Numbered from the stretch's first letter, positions 41,034 to 50,274 are shown. The stretch: 64,000 nucleotides of DNA from Devosia nitrariae (GCF_030160115.1 NZ_BSNS01000024.1:310001-374000); one strand, 5' to 3'. Made by a program: numbers and translations. The notes: generated from the letters alone by a model not told the origin.

Positions 41034-42827
41034 ATGACTTTGCATCGCTACCGCTCGCACACCTGTGCCGCGCTGACCGCCGCCGACGCCGGCACTACCG
41101 TCCGGCTCAGCGGCTGGGTCCATCGTATCCGCGACCATGGCGGATTGCTGTTCGTTGACCTGCGTGACCACTACGGGCTCACCCAGTGCGTCGTCGACCC
41201 CGATTCGCCGGCTTTCACCGATATGGAGAAGGTGCGGGCCGAGTGGGTTATCCGCGTCGACGGCGAGGTGAAGCCGCGCGCTTCGGATGCGATCAACCCG
41301 AACCTTGCAACCGGCGAGATCGAAGTGTTCATCCGCGAGGTCGAGGTGCTCTCGGCGGCCAGAGAGCTGCCATTGCCGGTCTTTGGCGAGCCCGACTACC
41401 CCGAGGATGTGCGGCTGCGGTACCGGTTCCTCGACCTCAGGCGCGAGACCTTGCACGCCAACATCGCCAAGCGCAGCAGGATCATCGCCGCGATGCGCCG
41501 GCAAATGGCCGAGGTCGGTTTTGCCGAGTACTCGACGCCGATCCTGACGGCATCGTCGCCGGAGGGCGCGCGCGACTTCCTGGTGCCGAGCCGCGTGCAC
41601 CCGGGAAAGTTCTTCGCGCTGCCACAGGCGCCGCAGCAGTATAAGCAGTTGCTGATGGTTGCCGGTTTCGATCGCTATTTCCAGATCGCGCCGTGCTTTC
41701 GCGACGAAGATCCGCGCGCCGACCGATTGCCGGGCGAATTCTACCAACTCGACCTCGAAATGAGCTTCGTGACCCAGGAGGACGTCTGGGACACGATGAC
41801 GCCGGTGATCACCGACGTATTCGAGGAGTTCGCCGAGGGCCGGCCGGTGACCAGGGAATGGCCACGCATTCCCTATGAGGTGGCGATCCGCAAGTACGGC
41901 ACCGACAAGCCTGACCTCAGGAACCCAATCGAGATGCAGGCGGTGACCGAGCATTTTGCTGGGTCCGGTTTCAAGGTCTTCGCCAACCTGATTGCCAGCG
42001 ATCCCAAAACCGAAGTCTGGGCAATTCCAGCCAAGACCGGCGGCTCGCGCGCCTTCTGCGACCGCATGAATGCCTGGGCGCAGCAGCAGGGCCAGCCCGG
42101 GTTGGGTTACATCTTCTGGCGCAAGGAAGGCGACGCGCTCGAAGGCGCGGGGCCTGTCGCCAAGAATATAGGATCCGAACGCACGGAGGCCATCCGCGTT
42201 CAGCTCGGGCTCGAGGATGGCGACGCGGCGTTCTTCGTCGCCGGCGATCCGGCCAAGTTCTACAAGTTCGCCGGCGAGGCGCGTACGCGGGCGGGCACCG
42301 AGCTCGATCTCGTCGACACGGAGCGATTCGAACTCTGCTGGATCGTCGACTTCCCCTTCTACGAGTGGAACGAAGAGGAACGGCGGGTCGATTTTGCCCA
42401 CAATCCCTTCTCGATGCCCCAGGGTGGCCTCGAAGCGCTACGGACCAACGATCCGCTTTCGATCAAGGCCTTCCAGTACGATGCCGTATGCAATGGCTAC
42501 GAGATCGCGTCGGGGTCGGTGCGTAACCAGGAGCCCGAGACGATGGTCACGGCCTTCGAGCTGACCGGGCAGTCGCGCGAGGAGGTCGAGGAGCGGTTCG
42601 GCGGGCTCTACCGCGCTTTCCAGTATGGCGCGCCGCCGCATGGCGGGGCCGCCTTCGGCATCGACCGCATCGTCATGCTGCTCTGCGGGGCGGAAAACCT
42701 GCGCGAGATCACGCTTTTCCCGATGAACCAACAGGCCGAAGACCTGCTGATGGGCGCCCCATCGACGGCGAGCGCAAAGCAGTTGCGCGAGCTGCATATC
42801 CGGCTGAACCTGCCCGAGAAGGGCTGA
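41034..42827 (+). CDS. aspS: Aspartyl-tRNA synthetase, probably non-discriminating
   Basis: A 597-residue bacterial-type class II enzyme; ATG 41034 (MTLHRYRSHTC) fits the family start better than 40989. Motif 2 'YFQIAPCFRDEDPRADRLPG', the GAD insert domain and motif 3 'GAAFGIDRIVMLLCG' are present. The OB-fold loop reads WVHRIRDHGG: His35 corresponds to the His seen in non-discriminating AspRS, where discriminating enzymes such as that of E. coli have Leu. With GatCAB (gatB is at 27771), the enzyme may also charge tRNA-Asn. A strong terminator follows. Confidence 0.96.
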   Translation: MTLHRYRSHTCAALTAADAGTTVRLSGWVHRIRDHGGLLFVDLRDHYGLTQCVVDPDSPAFTDMEKVRAEWVIRVDGEVKPRASDAINPNLATGEIEVFIREVEVLSAARELPLPVFGEPDYPEDVRLRYRFLDLRRETLHANIAKRSRIIAAMRRQMAEVGFAEYSTPILTASSPEGARDFLVPSRVHPGKFFALPQAPQQYKQLLMVAGFDRYFQIAPCFRDEDPRADRLPGEFYQLDLEMSFVTQEDVWDTMTPVITDVFEEFAEGRPVTREWPRIPYEVAIRKYGTDKPDLRNPIEMQAVTEHFAGSGFKVFANLIASDPKTEVWAIPAKTGGSRAFCDRMNAWAQQQGQPGLGYIFWRKEGDALEGAGPVAKNIGSERTEAIRVQLGLEDGDAAFFVAGDPAKFYKFAGEARTRAGTELDLVDTERFELCWIVDFPFYEWNEEERRVDFAHNPFSMPQGGLEALRTNDPLSIKAFQYDAVCNGYEIASGSVRNQEPETMVTAFELTGQSREEVEERFGGLYRAFQYGAPPHGGAAFGIDRIVMLLCGAENLREITLFPMNQQAEDLLMGAPSTASAKQLRELHIRLNLPEKG

Positions 42828-42845
42828 GACCGGCAGCAATAGAAG

Positions 42846-42874
42846 GCGCCGCAACCCGTTGCGGCGCTTTTTTT
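42846..42874 (+). terminator. Rho-independent terminator of aspS
   Basis: GCGCCGCAA (42846-42854) and TTGCGGCGC (42859-42867) form a 9-bp stem with loop CCCG, followed by seven T. It is 18 bases after the aspS stop. Confidence 0.95.
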
Positions 42875-42891
42875 ATTCGGTAGCGGGCGGA

Positions 42892-43197
42892 TCAGTGCGT
42901 CCAGGGAGTCTTGCGATCCGAGCGGAAATTGTCGGGATAGGAGACGCGCTTGGGGGTTGGCACATGCGCGGCCTGGACCGTGTAGGGGATGCCGCTGCGC
43001 TGCGCATAGGCCTCGGCCGCCTCGAGGGACGCAAAGGACAGGCGCACCTGCTGGTGCATATCGGTCGAGGAGGTGTAGCCCATCAGGGGTTCGATGGTGC
43101 GCGGCACCTCGGGCTCGAACACCAGGATCCATTGCTTCGACTTGCCCTTGCCTGACTGCATGGCGTTAGGGGCGGGGCGGTAGATGCGGGCGGTCAT
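42892..43197 (-). CDS. NDUFS4-family (ETC complex I 18-kDa-like) accessory protein
   Basis: A 101-residue protein starting at ATG 43197 behind AGGAAGAA; the longer frame to 43236 is less likely. It shows the ETC_C1 pattern 'MTARIYRPAPNAMQSGKGKS', 'KQWILVFEPEVPRTIEPLMG', 'YTSSTDMHQQVRLSFASLEA' and 'AEAYAQRSGIPYTV', ending 'YPDNFRSDRKTPWTH'. It is an accessory subunit of respiratory NADH dehydrogenase, found in alphaproteobacteria and mitochondria, and is usually encoded apart from the nuo operon, as here. Confidence 0.92.
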   Translation of the reverse strand: MTARIYRPAPNAMQSGKGKSKQWILVFEPEVPRTIEPLMGYTSSTDMHQQVRLSFASLEAAEAYAQRSGIPYTVQAAHVPTPKRVSYPDNFRSDRKTPWTH

Positions 43198-43265
43198 TTC
43201 GGCGTTCTTCCTCAACACCTGTGCTGGATCGGCCATCGGCCGGTCACGTAGCTGGTCTTTGACGA

Positions 43266-43342
43266 TGGTCGGGGCAGAGTGATTCGAACACTCGACCCCC
43301 GGTTCCCAAAACCGGTGCTCTACCAGGCTGAGCTATACCCCG
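43266..43342 (-). tRNA. tRNA-Pro (anticodon TGG)
   Basis: On the minus strand the acceptor stem is CGGGGTA (43342-43336) pairing with TGCCCCG, then A and an encoded CCA (43266-43268). The anticodon arm is CCGGT-TTTGGGA-ACCGG with anticodon TGG. The T-loop is TTCGAAT. Length 77 bases. Confidence 0.97.
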
Positions 43343-43578
43343 AAAATCGCCTCATCCCGTTACAAGGTTCGCCTGAAAAGGGCAAGTGCGACGCGGGTGG
43401 CAGCCGCGGCTCGACGTTTGCACCAATAGCGCGGTACGCTAACGGCCGGGTAACGCCAGGGGCGCAACTTGTTGCGGGGGCATGCGAGTTGGCCGTGCTC
43501 TCGCCAAACTATTGAATGCAATGTCTCCACGGGAGAAGCAACGAGCCGTGGCAGGTTCGTGCGTAGATCGGGAAGTCC

Positions 43579-44451
43579 ATGACGCATTTTAGGCCGCCGC
43601 AAGGGCGGGACGAGACATTTCACCCGCGGCCGGTGGACACCATCGTGCCGGCGAGGCCTCTTGCAGCAAGTGGAGTGTCCAAGACGTTTTTCGACCTCAC
43701 CCAGCCCTGGCCGCTGGGACTGAGCCGCGCGTCCTGGCCGGCGCATGTCAAGGCGGTCGTGCTGGCGCTTTTTGCCGTCGTCTGGTTCGACGTGTGGATC
43801 TCGCAGAGCGCCATGGCCTTGCCGGAGGTATGGCGAGCGCCATTCTTCTTCATCACCGATTTCGGCCTGTCTGACTGGGTGCTGATCCCGGCGCTGGTCC
43901 TCCTCGTTGCGGCGTTGGCGATCATGCTGCCGTTGCGGCGGGGGCGCTATCGGCGGGCGTTCTACGAATTCGTGCTGCTCTCGGGTTATCTGTTCATCGG
44001 CGTGGGGGCTCCGGGGCTGGCGGCAAATATCATGAAGCGCCTCATCGGGCGCGGTAGGCCGGTGGTCTATGACGAGGTCGGGGGATTCGAGTTCCAGCGT
44101 GTCGTCAACGACTGGACCTTCCAGAGCTTCCCGTCGGGCCACGCGACGACCTCGCTCGCCATCGCTTTCGTCATTGGCTTCATGGCGCCGCGTTTCTTTT
44201 GGATCCTGCTGCTCATCGCCGCCGCCGCGGCGCTTTCGCGGGTGCCTGTCGGCATGCACTATCCGACCGACGTCGTCGCCGGCTTCGTGGTGGGCACTCT
44301 CGGGGCTTACCTCGTTCGCAACGAATTCGCGCGGCGCCGGTGGCTCTTCAAGCGGCACGCGGATGGCACGGTGCATTTCCGTGGATTGCCGGGGCTGAGG
44401 CGCTTGTGGCGGGGCTGGCGGCGAAAGAGGAACGAATCGCTGGTGGCGTAA
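43579..44451 (+). CDS. PAP2-family membrane phosphatase
   Basis: A 290-residue membrane protein with about five or six membrane segments. The three phosphatase motifs are present: 'KRLIGRGRPVVYDE' (KxxxxxxRP), 'FQSFPSGHATTS' (PSGH) and 'ALSRVPVGMHYPTDVVAG' (SRxxxxxHxxxD). Such enzymes dephosphorylate undecaprenyl pyrophosphate or phosphatidate-type lipids, or lipid A in some cases. The C-terminal tail is basic. It converges on metC. Confidence 0.92.
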   Translation: MTHFRPPQGRDETFHPRPVDTIVPARPLAASGVSKTFFDLTQPWPLGLSRASWPAHVKAVVLALFAVVWFDVWISQSAMALPEVWRAPFFFITDFGLSDWVLIPALVLLVAALAIMLPLRRGRYRRAFYEFVLLSGYLFIGVGAPGLAANIMKRLIGRGRPVVYDEVGGFEFQRVVNDWTFQSFPSGHATTSLAIAFVIGFMAPRFFWILLLIAAAAALSRVPVGMHYPTDVVAGFVVGTLGAYLVRNEFARRRWLFKRHADGTVHFRGLPGLRRLWRGWRRKRNESLVA

Positions 44452-44515
44452 CGATCTCTATCGGCCGAGCGCGTTCATTGCTGAAGCTCCCGGAGCCTCT
44501 GGCGCAATACCAGAG

Positions 44516-45703
44516 TCAGCGTGCTGCCGCGTAGCGCTTTAGAGCGTTGGCCAGATCAGCCTTCAGATCCTCGATGCCTTCCAAGCCTATGTGCAACCGG
44601 ATGAGGTTGCCCTCCTGCGCCCAGGCAACGGCCGTGCGTGTGCGCTCCGGTTTGACGGGTACACAAAGGCTTTCGTAGCCGCCCCAGGAAAAGCCCATGG
44701 AAAAGAGCTCGAGATGATCGAGGAAAGCGGCGAGGCTGGCGCGCGGGGCGGGTTTGAGAAGTACGCTGAAAAGGCTGCCCGACCCGGTGAAATCGCGTTT
44801 CCAGACGGCGTGGTCGGGATGGCTCTCAAGAGCGGGGTGAAGGACGCGCTCGACCTCGGATTGTCCTTCTAGCCAGCGGGCGATGTCGAGAGCGCGACGC
44901 TGATGCTCGGCCATGCGGATGGCCAGCGTGCGCAGTCCTCGGGCGACAAGGAAAGCTTCGTCACCGGAGGTGAAGAAGCCGAGCAGCCGTCTCGTCTTGT
45001 CGATCGCAGCCCAAGCCGATTCGACTGACGAAACCGTGCCGGCAAAGGCGTCGGAATGTCCGACGAACATCTTCGTGCCGGCATGAACGACGATGTCGGC
45101 GCCAAGCATCAGAGGACGGTAGAAGAGGGGGCTCGCCCAGCTGTTGTCGACGATCACCTTGGCGCCGCGGGCATGAGCGGCTTGCGCGATGGCGGGCAGA
45201 TCCTGAACCTCGAACGTGCCTGAGCCGGGGCTTTCGACGAAGACGGCCTTGGTGTTGTCGGTGATGAGTTCGGCGATACTCGCGCCGATGCGCGGGTCAT
45301 AGTAGCGCGCACCGATGCCCATGCGCTTGAGAAACCCTTCAGCGAAGTTGCGCGTCGGCTCATAGGCGCTGTCGGTGATGAGAATCTCGTCGCCGGTATC
45401 GAGACAGCTCAGTATCGCAATCGTGACCGCGGACAGCCCCGATGGAGCAAGGAGCGTGCGATGAGCGCTTTCCAGCTGCGTTACGACCGTCTCGACCTGG
45501 GCAGTGGTCGGATTGCCCGCGCGTCCGTAGAGGAAGCGCTGCTGCTGGCTTTCCAGGTCGTCGAGCGTTTTGAACAGAATCGTCGACCCGCGATAGACCG
45601 GGGTGTTGACGAAGCCGAACTGCTCATCAGGTACCCGCCCGTGGTGGGCGAGCATGGTTTCCACAGAGTATTCGAGATCGCTCCCGGGCGGCCTTGCGCT
45701 CAT
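44516..45703 (-). CDS. metC: Cystathionine beta-lyase
   Basis: A 395-residue PLP enzyme of the Cys/Met-metabolism family, starting at ATG 45703. Key segments: 'VNTPVYRGSTILFKTLDDLE', 'YGRAGNPTTAQVE', 'APSGLSAVTIAILSCLDTGD', 'AKVIVDNSWASPLFYRPLML' and 'GADIVVHAGTKMFVGHSDAF', where Lys of AGTKMFVGHSD binds PLP. The 'TKxxxGHSD' and overall pattern fit MetC more than gamma-synthases. It yields homocysteine, pyruvate and ammonia from cystathionine. Divergent from aapJ across 219 bases; I saw no SAM riboswitch there. Confidence 0.88.
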   Translation of the reverse strand: MSARPPGSDLEYSVETMLAHHGRVPDEQFGFVNTPVYRGSTILFKTLDDLESQQQRFLYGRAGNPTTAQVETVVTQLESAHRTLLAPSGLSAVTIAILSCLDTGDEILITDSAYEPTRNFAEGFLKRMGIGARYYDPRIGASIAELITDNTKAVFVESPGSGTFEVQDLPAIAQAAHARGAKVIVDNSWASPLFYRPLMLGADIVVHAGTKMFVGHSDAFAGTVSSVESAWAAIDKTRRLLGFFTSGDEAFLVARGLRTLAIRMAEHQRRALDIARWLEGQSEVERVLHPALESHPDHAVWKRDFTGSGSLFSVLLKPAPRASLAAFLDHLELFSMGFSWGGYESLCVPVKPERTRTAVAWAQEGNLIRLHIGLEGIEDLKADLANALKRYAAAR

Positions 45704-45788
45704 CCTAACGTCCTTGCACAAAATCAATTCACTTCCATACTACGCCTAAAAAAGCGACAGCGCTGCTGGCCAAAGCCGCTTTCTGCCC

Positions 45789-45830
45789 TTGACGACAGTG
45801 CCATAAGCCGCTTCGATGCTTAGCAGCATC
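45789..45830 (+). promoter_or_regulatory. Possible aapJ promoter and small inverted repeat
   Basis: TTGACG (45789-45794) and TTCGAT (45812-45817), 17 bases apart, could be -35 and -10 boxes. GATGCT (45815-45820) and AGCATC (45825-45830) form an inverted repeat overlapping the -10. It is 93 bases before the aapJ start. Confidence 0.4.
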
Positions 45831-45922
45831 CGATCGCCAGACAAAGGCGGCGATGCGTCCGGGTCGCACCAACAATGACGTGCGCCCGGCCTTCAGGGTC
45901 AGGAAACAAAAAAGGCAATAAG

Positions 45923-46939
45923 ATGCAAAATAAAGTCCTTACGATCGCGCTGTCGGCCGCACTCGGCCTGACGGCCACGGCTGCGCAGGCCGCAACGCTC
46001 GATGACGTAAAGGCGAAAGGCTATATCCAGTGTGGCGTGACTGGGGGCGTTCCCGGGTTCTCGGCGCCGGATGCCAACAACGTCTGGGCCGGCCTCGAGG
46101 TCGACTTCTGCCGCGCTGTGGCCGCCGCGATCTTCGATGATCCGGATGCCGTGCGCTACACACCGCTGACTTCGCAGGAGCGCTTTGCGGCGCTTTCCGC
46201 CGGTGAGATCGACATTCTTTCGCGCACGACGACCTGGACCATGAGCCGCGACACGGACCTCGGCATCACGTTCGTGGGTACCATGTATTATGACGGCCAG
46301 GGGTTCATGGTCCGCGAAGCCGACGGTATCGCCTCGGCCCTCGACCTGTCGGGTGCCGCCGTGTGCATCGAATCGGGCACGACGACCGAACTCAATGCCG
46401 CCGACTACTTCGCGGCCAACGGTATGGAGTTCACGCCTGTCGTCTTCACCGACCAGGACGAAGTGGTCAAGGCGTTCGAGGATGGACGCTGCGACGTCTA
46501 CACCACCGATTCCTCTGCGCTCGCGGCTGAACGCTCCAAGTTCGCCAATCCTGACGAGTATATCATCCTGCCCGAGATCATCTCCAAGGAGCCCCTAGGT
46601 CCCGTGGTGCGCCAGGGCGACGAGCAGTGGTTCAAGATCAACCGCTGGGCCTATTACGCGCTGTTGGAAGCAGAGGAACTTGGCGTCACCCAGGCTAATG
46701 TGGACGAGATGCTGGGCTCCGACAATCCGGCCGTGAAGCGCCTGCTCGGCGTCGAAGGCGAGTTCGGCACGCCGATCGGGCTGACAAACGACTGGGCCTA
46801 CAGGATCGTCAAGCATATCGGCAACTACGGCGAATCCTATGAACGCCATGTTGGGCCGGAAACCGACATCGGTCTCGAGCGCGGCCTCAACGCGTTGTGG
46901 ACCGACGGCGGTCTGCAATACGCGATGCCGATCCGCTAA
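45923..46939 (+). CDS. aapJ: General L-amino acid ABC transporter binding protein
   Basis: A 338-residue protein starting at ATG 45923 (MQNKVLT). Signal peptide cleaves near AQA-AT. The family 3 binding fold shows 'VKAKGYIQCGVTGGVPGFSA', 'WAGLEVDFCRAVAAAIFDD', the amino-acid carboxylate/amine motif 'LSRTTTWTMSRDT', 'CIESGTTTELNAADYF' and 'CDVYTTDSSALAAERSKFA'. It binds many L-amino acids in the periplasm and delivers them to AapQM. A strong hairpin separates it from aapQ. Confidence 0.93.
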   Translation: MQNKVLTIALSAALGLTATAAQAATLDDVKAKGYIQCGVTGGVPGFSAPDANNVWAGLEVDFCRAVAAAIFDDPDAVRYTPLTSQERFAALSAGEIDILSRTTTWTMSRDTDLGITFVGTMYYDGQGFMVREADGIASALDLSGAAVCIESGTTTELNAADYFAANGMEFTPVVFTDQDEVVKAFEDGRCDVYTTDSSALAAERSKFANPDEYIILPEIISKEPLGPVVRQGDEQWFKINRWAYYALLEAEELGVTQANVDEMLGSDNPAVKRLLGVEGEFGTPIGLTNDWAYRIVKHIGNYGESYERHVGPETDIGLERGLNALWTDGGLQYAMPIR

Positions 46940-46948
46940 GGAAATCAA

Positions 46949-46978
46949 GGTCTGGCGCCCTCGAAACGGCGCCAGACC
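46949..46978 (+). promoter_or_regulatory. Hairpin between aapJ and aapQ
   Basis: GGTCTGGCGCC (46949-46959) and GGCGCCAGACC (46968-46978) form an 11-bp perfect stem with an 8-base loop, nine bases after the aapJ stop. No U-run follows, so RNA stabilisation or partial termination is more likely than full termination. It would raise AapJ above AapQMP. Confidence 0.75.
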
Positions 46979-47131
46979 CGCTTTGCTGGCATCTTTCGTG
47001 ACACATTGGGAATGGGTCAGGTCTACTGGCATCTTGGCGCTGCCGGGCAGCGCCGAGGCCGGTATGGTCGATTCGTTCCATGTGTCGGGCCGGCAAGTGC
47101 GTGGCCGTTTCCGCTGAGAGGACCTTTCGCC

Positions 47132-48322
47132 ATGGCCGTTCAAGGCAATACCCGTGACGCCCCGCCAAGAGTGGCGTTCTATAACGATCCAGTCATTCGC
47201 GGGATTATTTATCAGCTCGTCGTCGCGGCACTTGTCATCGCATTCTTCGCCTGGATCATCCTCAATACTGCGCAGAACCTGGCAGCTCAGAACAAGTCGA
47301 CTGGCTTCGACTTCCTCTTCCAGACCTCGGGCTTTGGCATCAGCTTCACGCTGATCCCGTTCGACCGCAGCTCATACTATTGGGAGGCTTTTCTCGTCGG
47401 CCTGCTCAACACCCTGCTGGTCGCCGCCATCGGCATAGTCTTCGCGACGGTACTCGGCTTTATCATCGGTATCGCGCGGCTCTCCTCGAACTGGCTGATC
47501 TCGCGTATGGCGACCGTTTACGTCGAGGTGGTCCGGAACATCCCGCTGCTCCTGCAGCTCTTCTTCTGGTATTTTGCGGTGTTGAAGGCCATGCCCGCGG
47601 TACGCGAAAGCCTGGCGCTGCCCCTGGGCGTGTTTATCAATCAGCGCGGTCTTTACGTGCCAAAGCCCGTTCCGGACGCGCAGTTCGGATGGATCTACCT
47701 CGCCGTGGCGCTCGCCATCGCCGCGTCAGTCGCAGTCTCGATATGGGCGCGGCGAAGGTTGGAGGCCACCGGGCAGCGTTTCCCGGTCGTCCTGGTCAAC
47801 CTGGGCATCTTTCTGGTTGTCGTCCTACTTGGTTTCGTCCTCAGCGGCGCCAGCGTCGCTTTCGAAATGCCGGAGCTCCAGCGATTCAACTTCCGTGGTG
47901 GCTTGGAGCTGGTACCCGAGTTCGTAGCGCTGGCCTTCGGCCTGTCGATCTATACCGCGGCTTTCATCGCCGAGAATGTGCGCAGCGGCATACAGGCGGT
48001 CAACAGGGGGCAGACAGAAGCGGCCCAATCGCTGGGTTTGCGCGAAGGTGACAGGCTGCGTCTCGTCATCGTGCCGCAGGCCATGCGGGTCATCATCCCG
48101 CCACTGACCAGCCAATATCTCAACCTGACCAAGAATTCGTCGCTCGGAGCCGCTATCGGCTACCCCGAACTGGTCAACGTGTTCATGGGTACAACGCTCA
48201 ACCAGACCGGTAAGGCTATCGAGGTGATCGCCATTACCATGGCGGTCTATCTGACGCTCTCGCTGTCGACCTCGGCCTTCATGAACTGGTACAACGCCCG
48301 CGTTGCGCTGGTCGAACGCTAG
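47132..48322 (+). CDS. aapQ: General L-amino acid ABC transporter permease AapQ
   Basis: A 396-residue membrane protein starting at ATG 47132 behind GAGAGGA. It has the long form of the HAAT permeases: N-terminal 'VIRGIIYQLVVAALVIAFFA', then 'FLVGLLNTLLVAAIGIVFAT', 'VEVVRNIPLLLQLFFWYFAV', and the EAA-type loop 'GQTEAAQSLGLREGDRLRLV' then 'IVPQAMRVIIPPLTSQYLNL'. Pairs with AapM. The 192-base gap to aapJ holds the hairpin and no gene. Confidence 0.94.
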   Translation: MAVQGNTRDAPPRVAFYNDPVIRGIIYQLVVAALVIAFFAWIILNTAQNLAAQNKSTGFDFLFQTSGFGISFTLIPFDRSSYYWEAFLVGLLNTLLVAAIGIVFATVLGFIIGIARLSSNWLISRMATVYVEVVRNIPLLLQLFFWYFAVLKAMPAVRESLALPLGVFINQRGLYVPKPVPDAQFGWIYLAVALAIAASVAVSIWARRRLEATGQRFPVVLVNLGIFLVVVLLGFVLSGASVAFEMPELQRFNFRGGLELVPEFVALAFGLSIYTAAFIAENVRSGIQAVNRGQTEAAQSLGLREGDRLRLVIVPQAMRVIIPPLTSQYLNLTKNSSLGAAIGYPELVNVFMGTTLNQTGKAIEVIAITMAVYLTLSLSTSAFMNWYNARVALVER

Positions 48323-48332
48323 GAGACTGGCC

Positions 48333-49469
48333 ATGTCACTCACTTACGTTCGCGAGCAAATGGTGCCGGCTCAGCCGCCACCCGTGAGCACCGCCGGCGT
48401 CGTCGGATGGATGCGCAAGAACCTCTTTGCCACGCCGTTCGACACAATCATGACGATCATCGGCATTGCTTTCCTGATCTGGGCGGTGCCGCCGATCTAC
48501 GGCTTCATTGCCCCGAACTTTCTCGGAGGGGACGCGGTGGCGCCCGGGGGCACGGTCGAAGACTGCCGCGCGGCGGGTGCGGGAGCGTGCTGGGCCTATA
48601 TCTCGGCCCGCATGTCCTTCTTCATCTACGGCTTCTATCCACCGGCCGAGTACTGGCGCCCAAATCTCGTCTTCTTCCTGGGCGCTGTGCTGATCGTGCC
48701 GCTCCTGTGGCCGGCGGCACCCTTCAAGCGCACCAACGCGGTGCTCTTCTTCGTCGTCTATCCGGTCGTCTGCTATTACCTGCTCAACGGTGGGGTGTTC
48801 GGGATGCGGCGGGTGCCGACCGAGCAGTGGGGTGGCTTGCTGGTCACCCTCATCATCTCGCTGGTCGGGATCATCTGCTCAATCCCGATCGGCATATTGC
48901 TGGCGCTTGGGCGGCAATCGAAACTGCCGATTATTCGCACGCTTTCGGTGATGTTCATCGAGCTCTGGCGCGCGGTGCCGCTGATCACCGTGCTGTTCAT
49001 GGCATCCATCATGCTGCCGCTGTTCATGCCGCAGGGTACGACCGTCGACAAGCTGCTGCGAGCGCTCGTGGGCGTGACGCTGTTCTCGTCGGCTTATCTG
49101 GCCGAAGTGGTGCGTGGAGGGCTGCAGGCTCTGCCGCGTGGGCAGTATGAAGCTGCGAGTTCGCTCGGCCTCAGCTATTGGAAGTCGATGGCGTTCATCA
49201 TCCTGCCCCAGGCGCTCAAGCACGTCATTCCCGGTATCGTCAACAGCTTCATCGCGCTGTTCAAGGACACGTCGCTTGTCTCGATCGTGGGGATTTTCGA
49301 CCTGCTCAATACGGTGCAAGCGGCAAGTTCGGACATCAACTGGTCCTCACCAACCCAGGCGGTGACTGGCTATCTCTTTGCTGCATTCATGTTCTGGATT
49401 TTCTGTTTTGCCATGTCCCGCTACTCCATCTGGATGGAGCGGCGCCTGGACACGGGTCACAAGGGGTAA
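48333..49469 (+). CDS. aapM: General L-amino acid ABC transporter permease AapM
   Basis: A 378-residue membrane protein starting at ATG 48333 behind AGGAGA, ten bases after aapQ. Features are 'FDTIMTIIGIAFLIWAVPPI', 'LIISLVGIICSIPIGILLAL', 'FIELWRAVPLITVLFMASIM' and 'LPRGQYEAASSLGLSYWKSM' followed by 'AFIILPQALKHVIPGIVN'. It completes the channel with AapQ. The next gene, the ATPase, follows after four bases. Confidence 0.94.
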   Translation: MSLTYVREQMVPAQPPPVSTAGVVGWMRKNLFATPFDTIMTIIGIAFLIWAVPPIYGFIAPNFLGGDAVAPGGTVEDCRAAGAGACWAYISARMSFFIYGFYPPAEYWRPNLVFFLGAVLIVPLLWPAAPFKRTNAVLFFVVYPVVCYYLLNGGVFGMRRVPTEQWGGLLVTLIISLVGIICSIPIGILLALGRQSKLPIIRTLSVMFIELWRAVPLITVLFMASIMLPLFMPQGTTVDKLLRALVGVTLFSSAYLAEVVRGGLQALPRGQYEAASSLGLSYWKSMAFIILPQALKHVIPGIVNSFIALFKDTSLVSIVGIFDLLNTVQAASSDINWSSPTQAVTGYLFAAFMFWIFCFAMSRYSIWMERRLDTGHKG

Positions 49470-49473
49470 CGTC

Positions 49474-50274
49474 ATGAGCGAAGTATCCGAGACTACCATC
49501 GATAGGCGGATCGACACCTCGCATATGAAGGTATCGGACACCGAAGTCGCCATCGATATCGTCGGCATGCACAAATGGTTCGGGGACTTCCATGTGCTGC
49601 GCGACATCAACCTGCGGGTCATGAAGGGTGAGCGCATCGTCATCGCCGGCCCCTCGGGATCGGGCAAGTCGACGCTCATCCGCTGCATCAACAGGCTTGA
49701 GGAGCACCAGCAGGGCGACATCGTCGTCAACGGAGTTGAACTGACCAACGACCTCAAGCGCATCGATGAAGTGCGCTGCGAGGTCGGTATGGTGTTCCAA
49801 CATTTCAACCTCTTTCCGCACCTCACCATCGTTCAGAACCTGACACTGGCGCCGATCTGGGTGCGGGGCACTCCCAAGGCCGAAGCCGAGGCGACCGCCA
49901 TGCATTACCTGGAGCGGGTCAAGATTCCCGAGCAGGCCCACAAGTTCCCTGGCCAGCTCTCGGGGGGCCAACAGCAGCGCGTGGCTATCGCCAGGTCCCT
50001 GTGCATGCATCCCAAGATCATGCTCTTCGACGAGCCGACCTCAGCGCTCGACCCGGAGATGGTCAAGGAGGTGCTGGAGGTGATGATATCTCTGGCAGAA
50101 GAGGGGATGACCATGATCTGCGTCACCCACGAGATGGGTTTTGCCCGGCAAGTGGCCAACCGGGTGATCTTCATGGACCAGGGCCAGATCATCGAGCAGA
50201 ACGATCCGGAGAACTTCTTCTCCAATCCACAGCACGAGCGCACCAGGCTCTTCCTCAGCCAGATACTGCACTAA
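49474..50274 (+). CDS. aapP: General L-amino acid ABC transporter ATP-binding protein AapP
   Basis: A 266-residue ATPase starting at ATG 49474. Walker A 'GPSGSGKSTLIRCINRLEEH', Q-loop 'GMVFQHFNLFPHLT', signature 'LSGGQQQRVAIARSL', Walker B 'IMLFDEPTSALDPE' and switch 'ICVTHEMGFARQ' are intact. It energises uptake through AapQM. Last of the four clustered aap genes, though a diverged binding-protein gene follows on the same strand after 133 bases. Confidence 0.95.
   Translation: MSEVSETTIDRRIDTSHMKVSDTEVAIDIVGMHKWFGDFHVLRDINLRVMKGERIVIAGPSGSGKSTLIRCINRLEEHQQGDIVVNGVELTNDLKRIDEVRCEVGMVFQHFNLFPHLTIVQNLTLAPIWVRGTPKAEAEATAMHYLERVKIPEQAHKFPGQLSGGQQQRVAIARSLCMHPKIMLFDEPTSALDPEMVKEVLEVMISLAEEGMTMICVTHEMGFARQVANRVIFMDQGQIIEQNDPENFFSNPQHERTRLFLSQILH

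Noticed and set aside
40965..42401. 478-codon minus-strand frame opposite aspS
   Set aside because: Shadow of aspS; composition biased and no domain.
45704..45922. SAM riboswitch upstream of metC
   Set aside because: I could not find the conserved pseudoknot core of SAM-II or the arms of SAM-I; only a small inverted repeat that faces aapJ is present.
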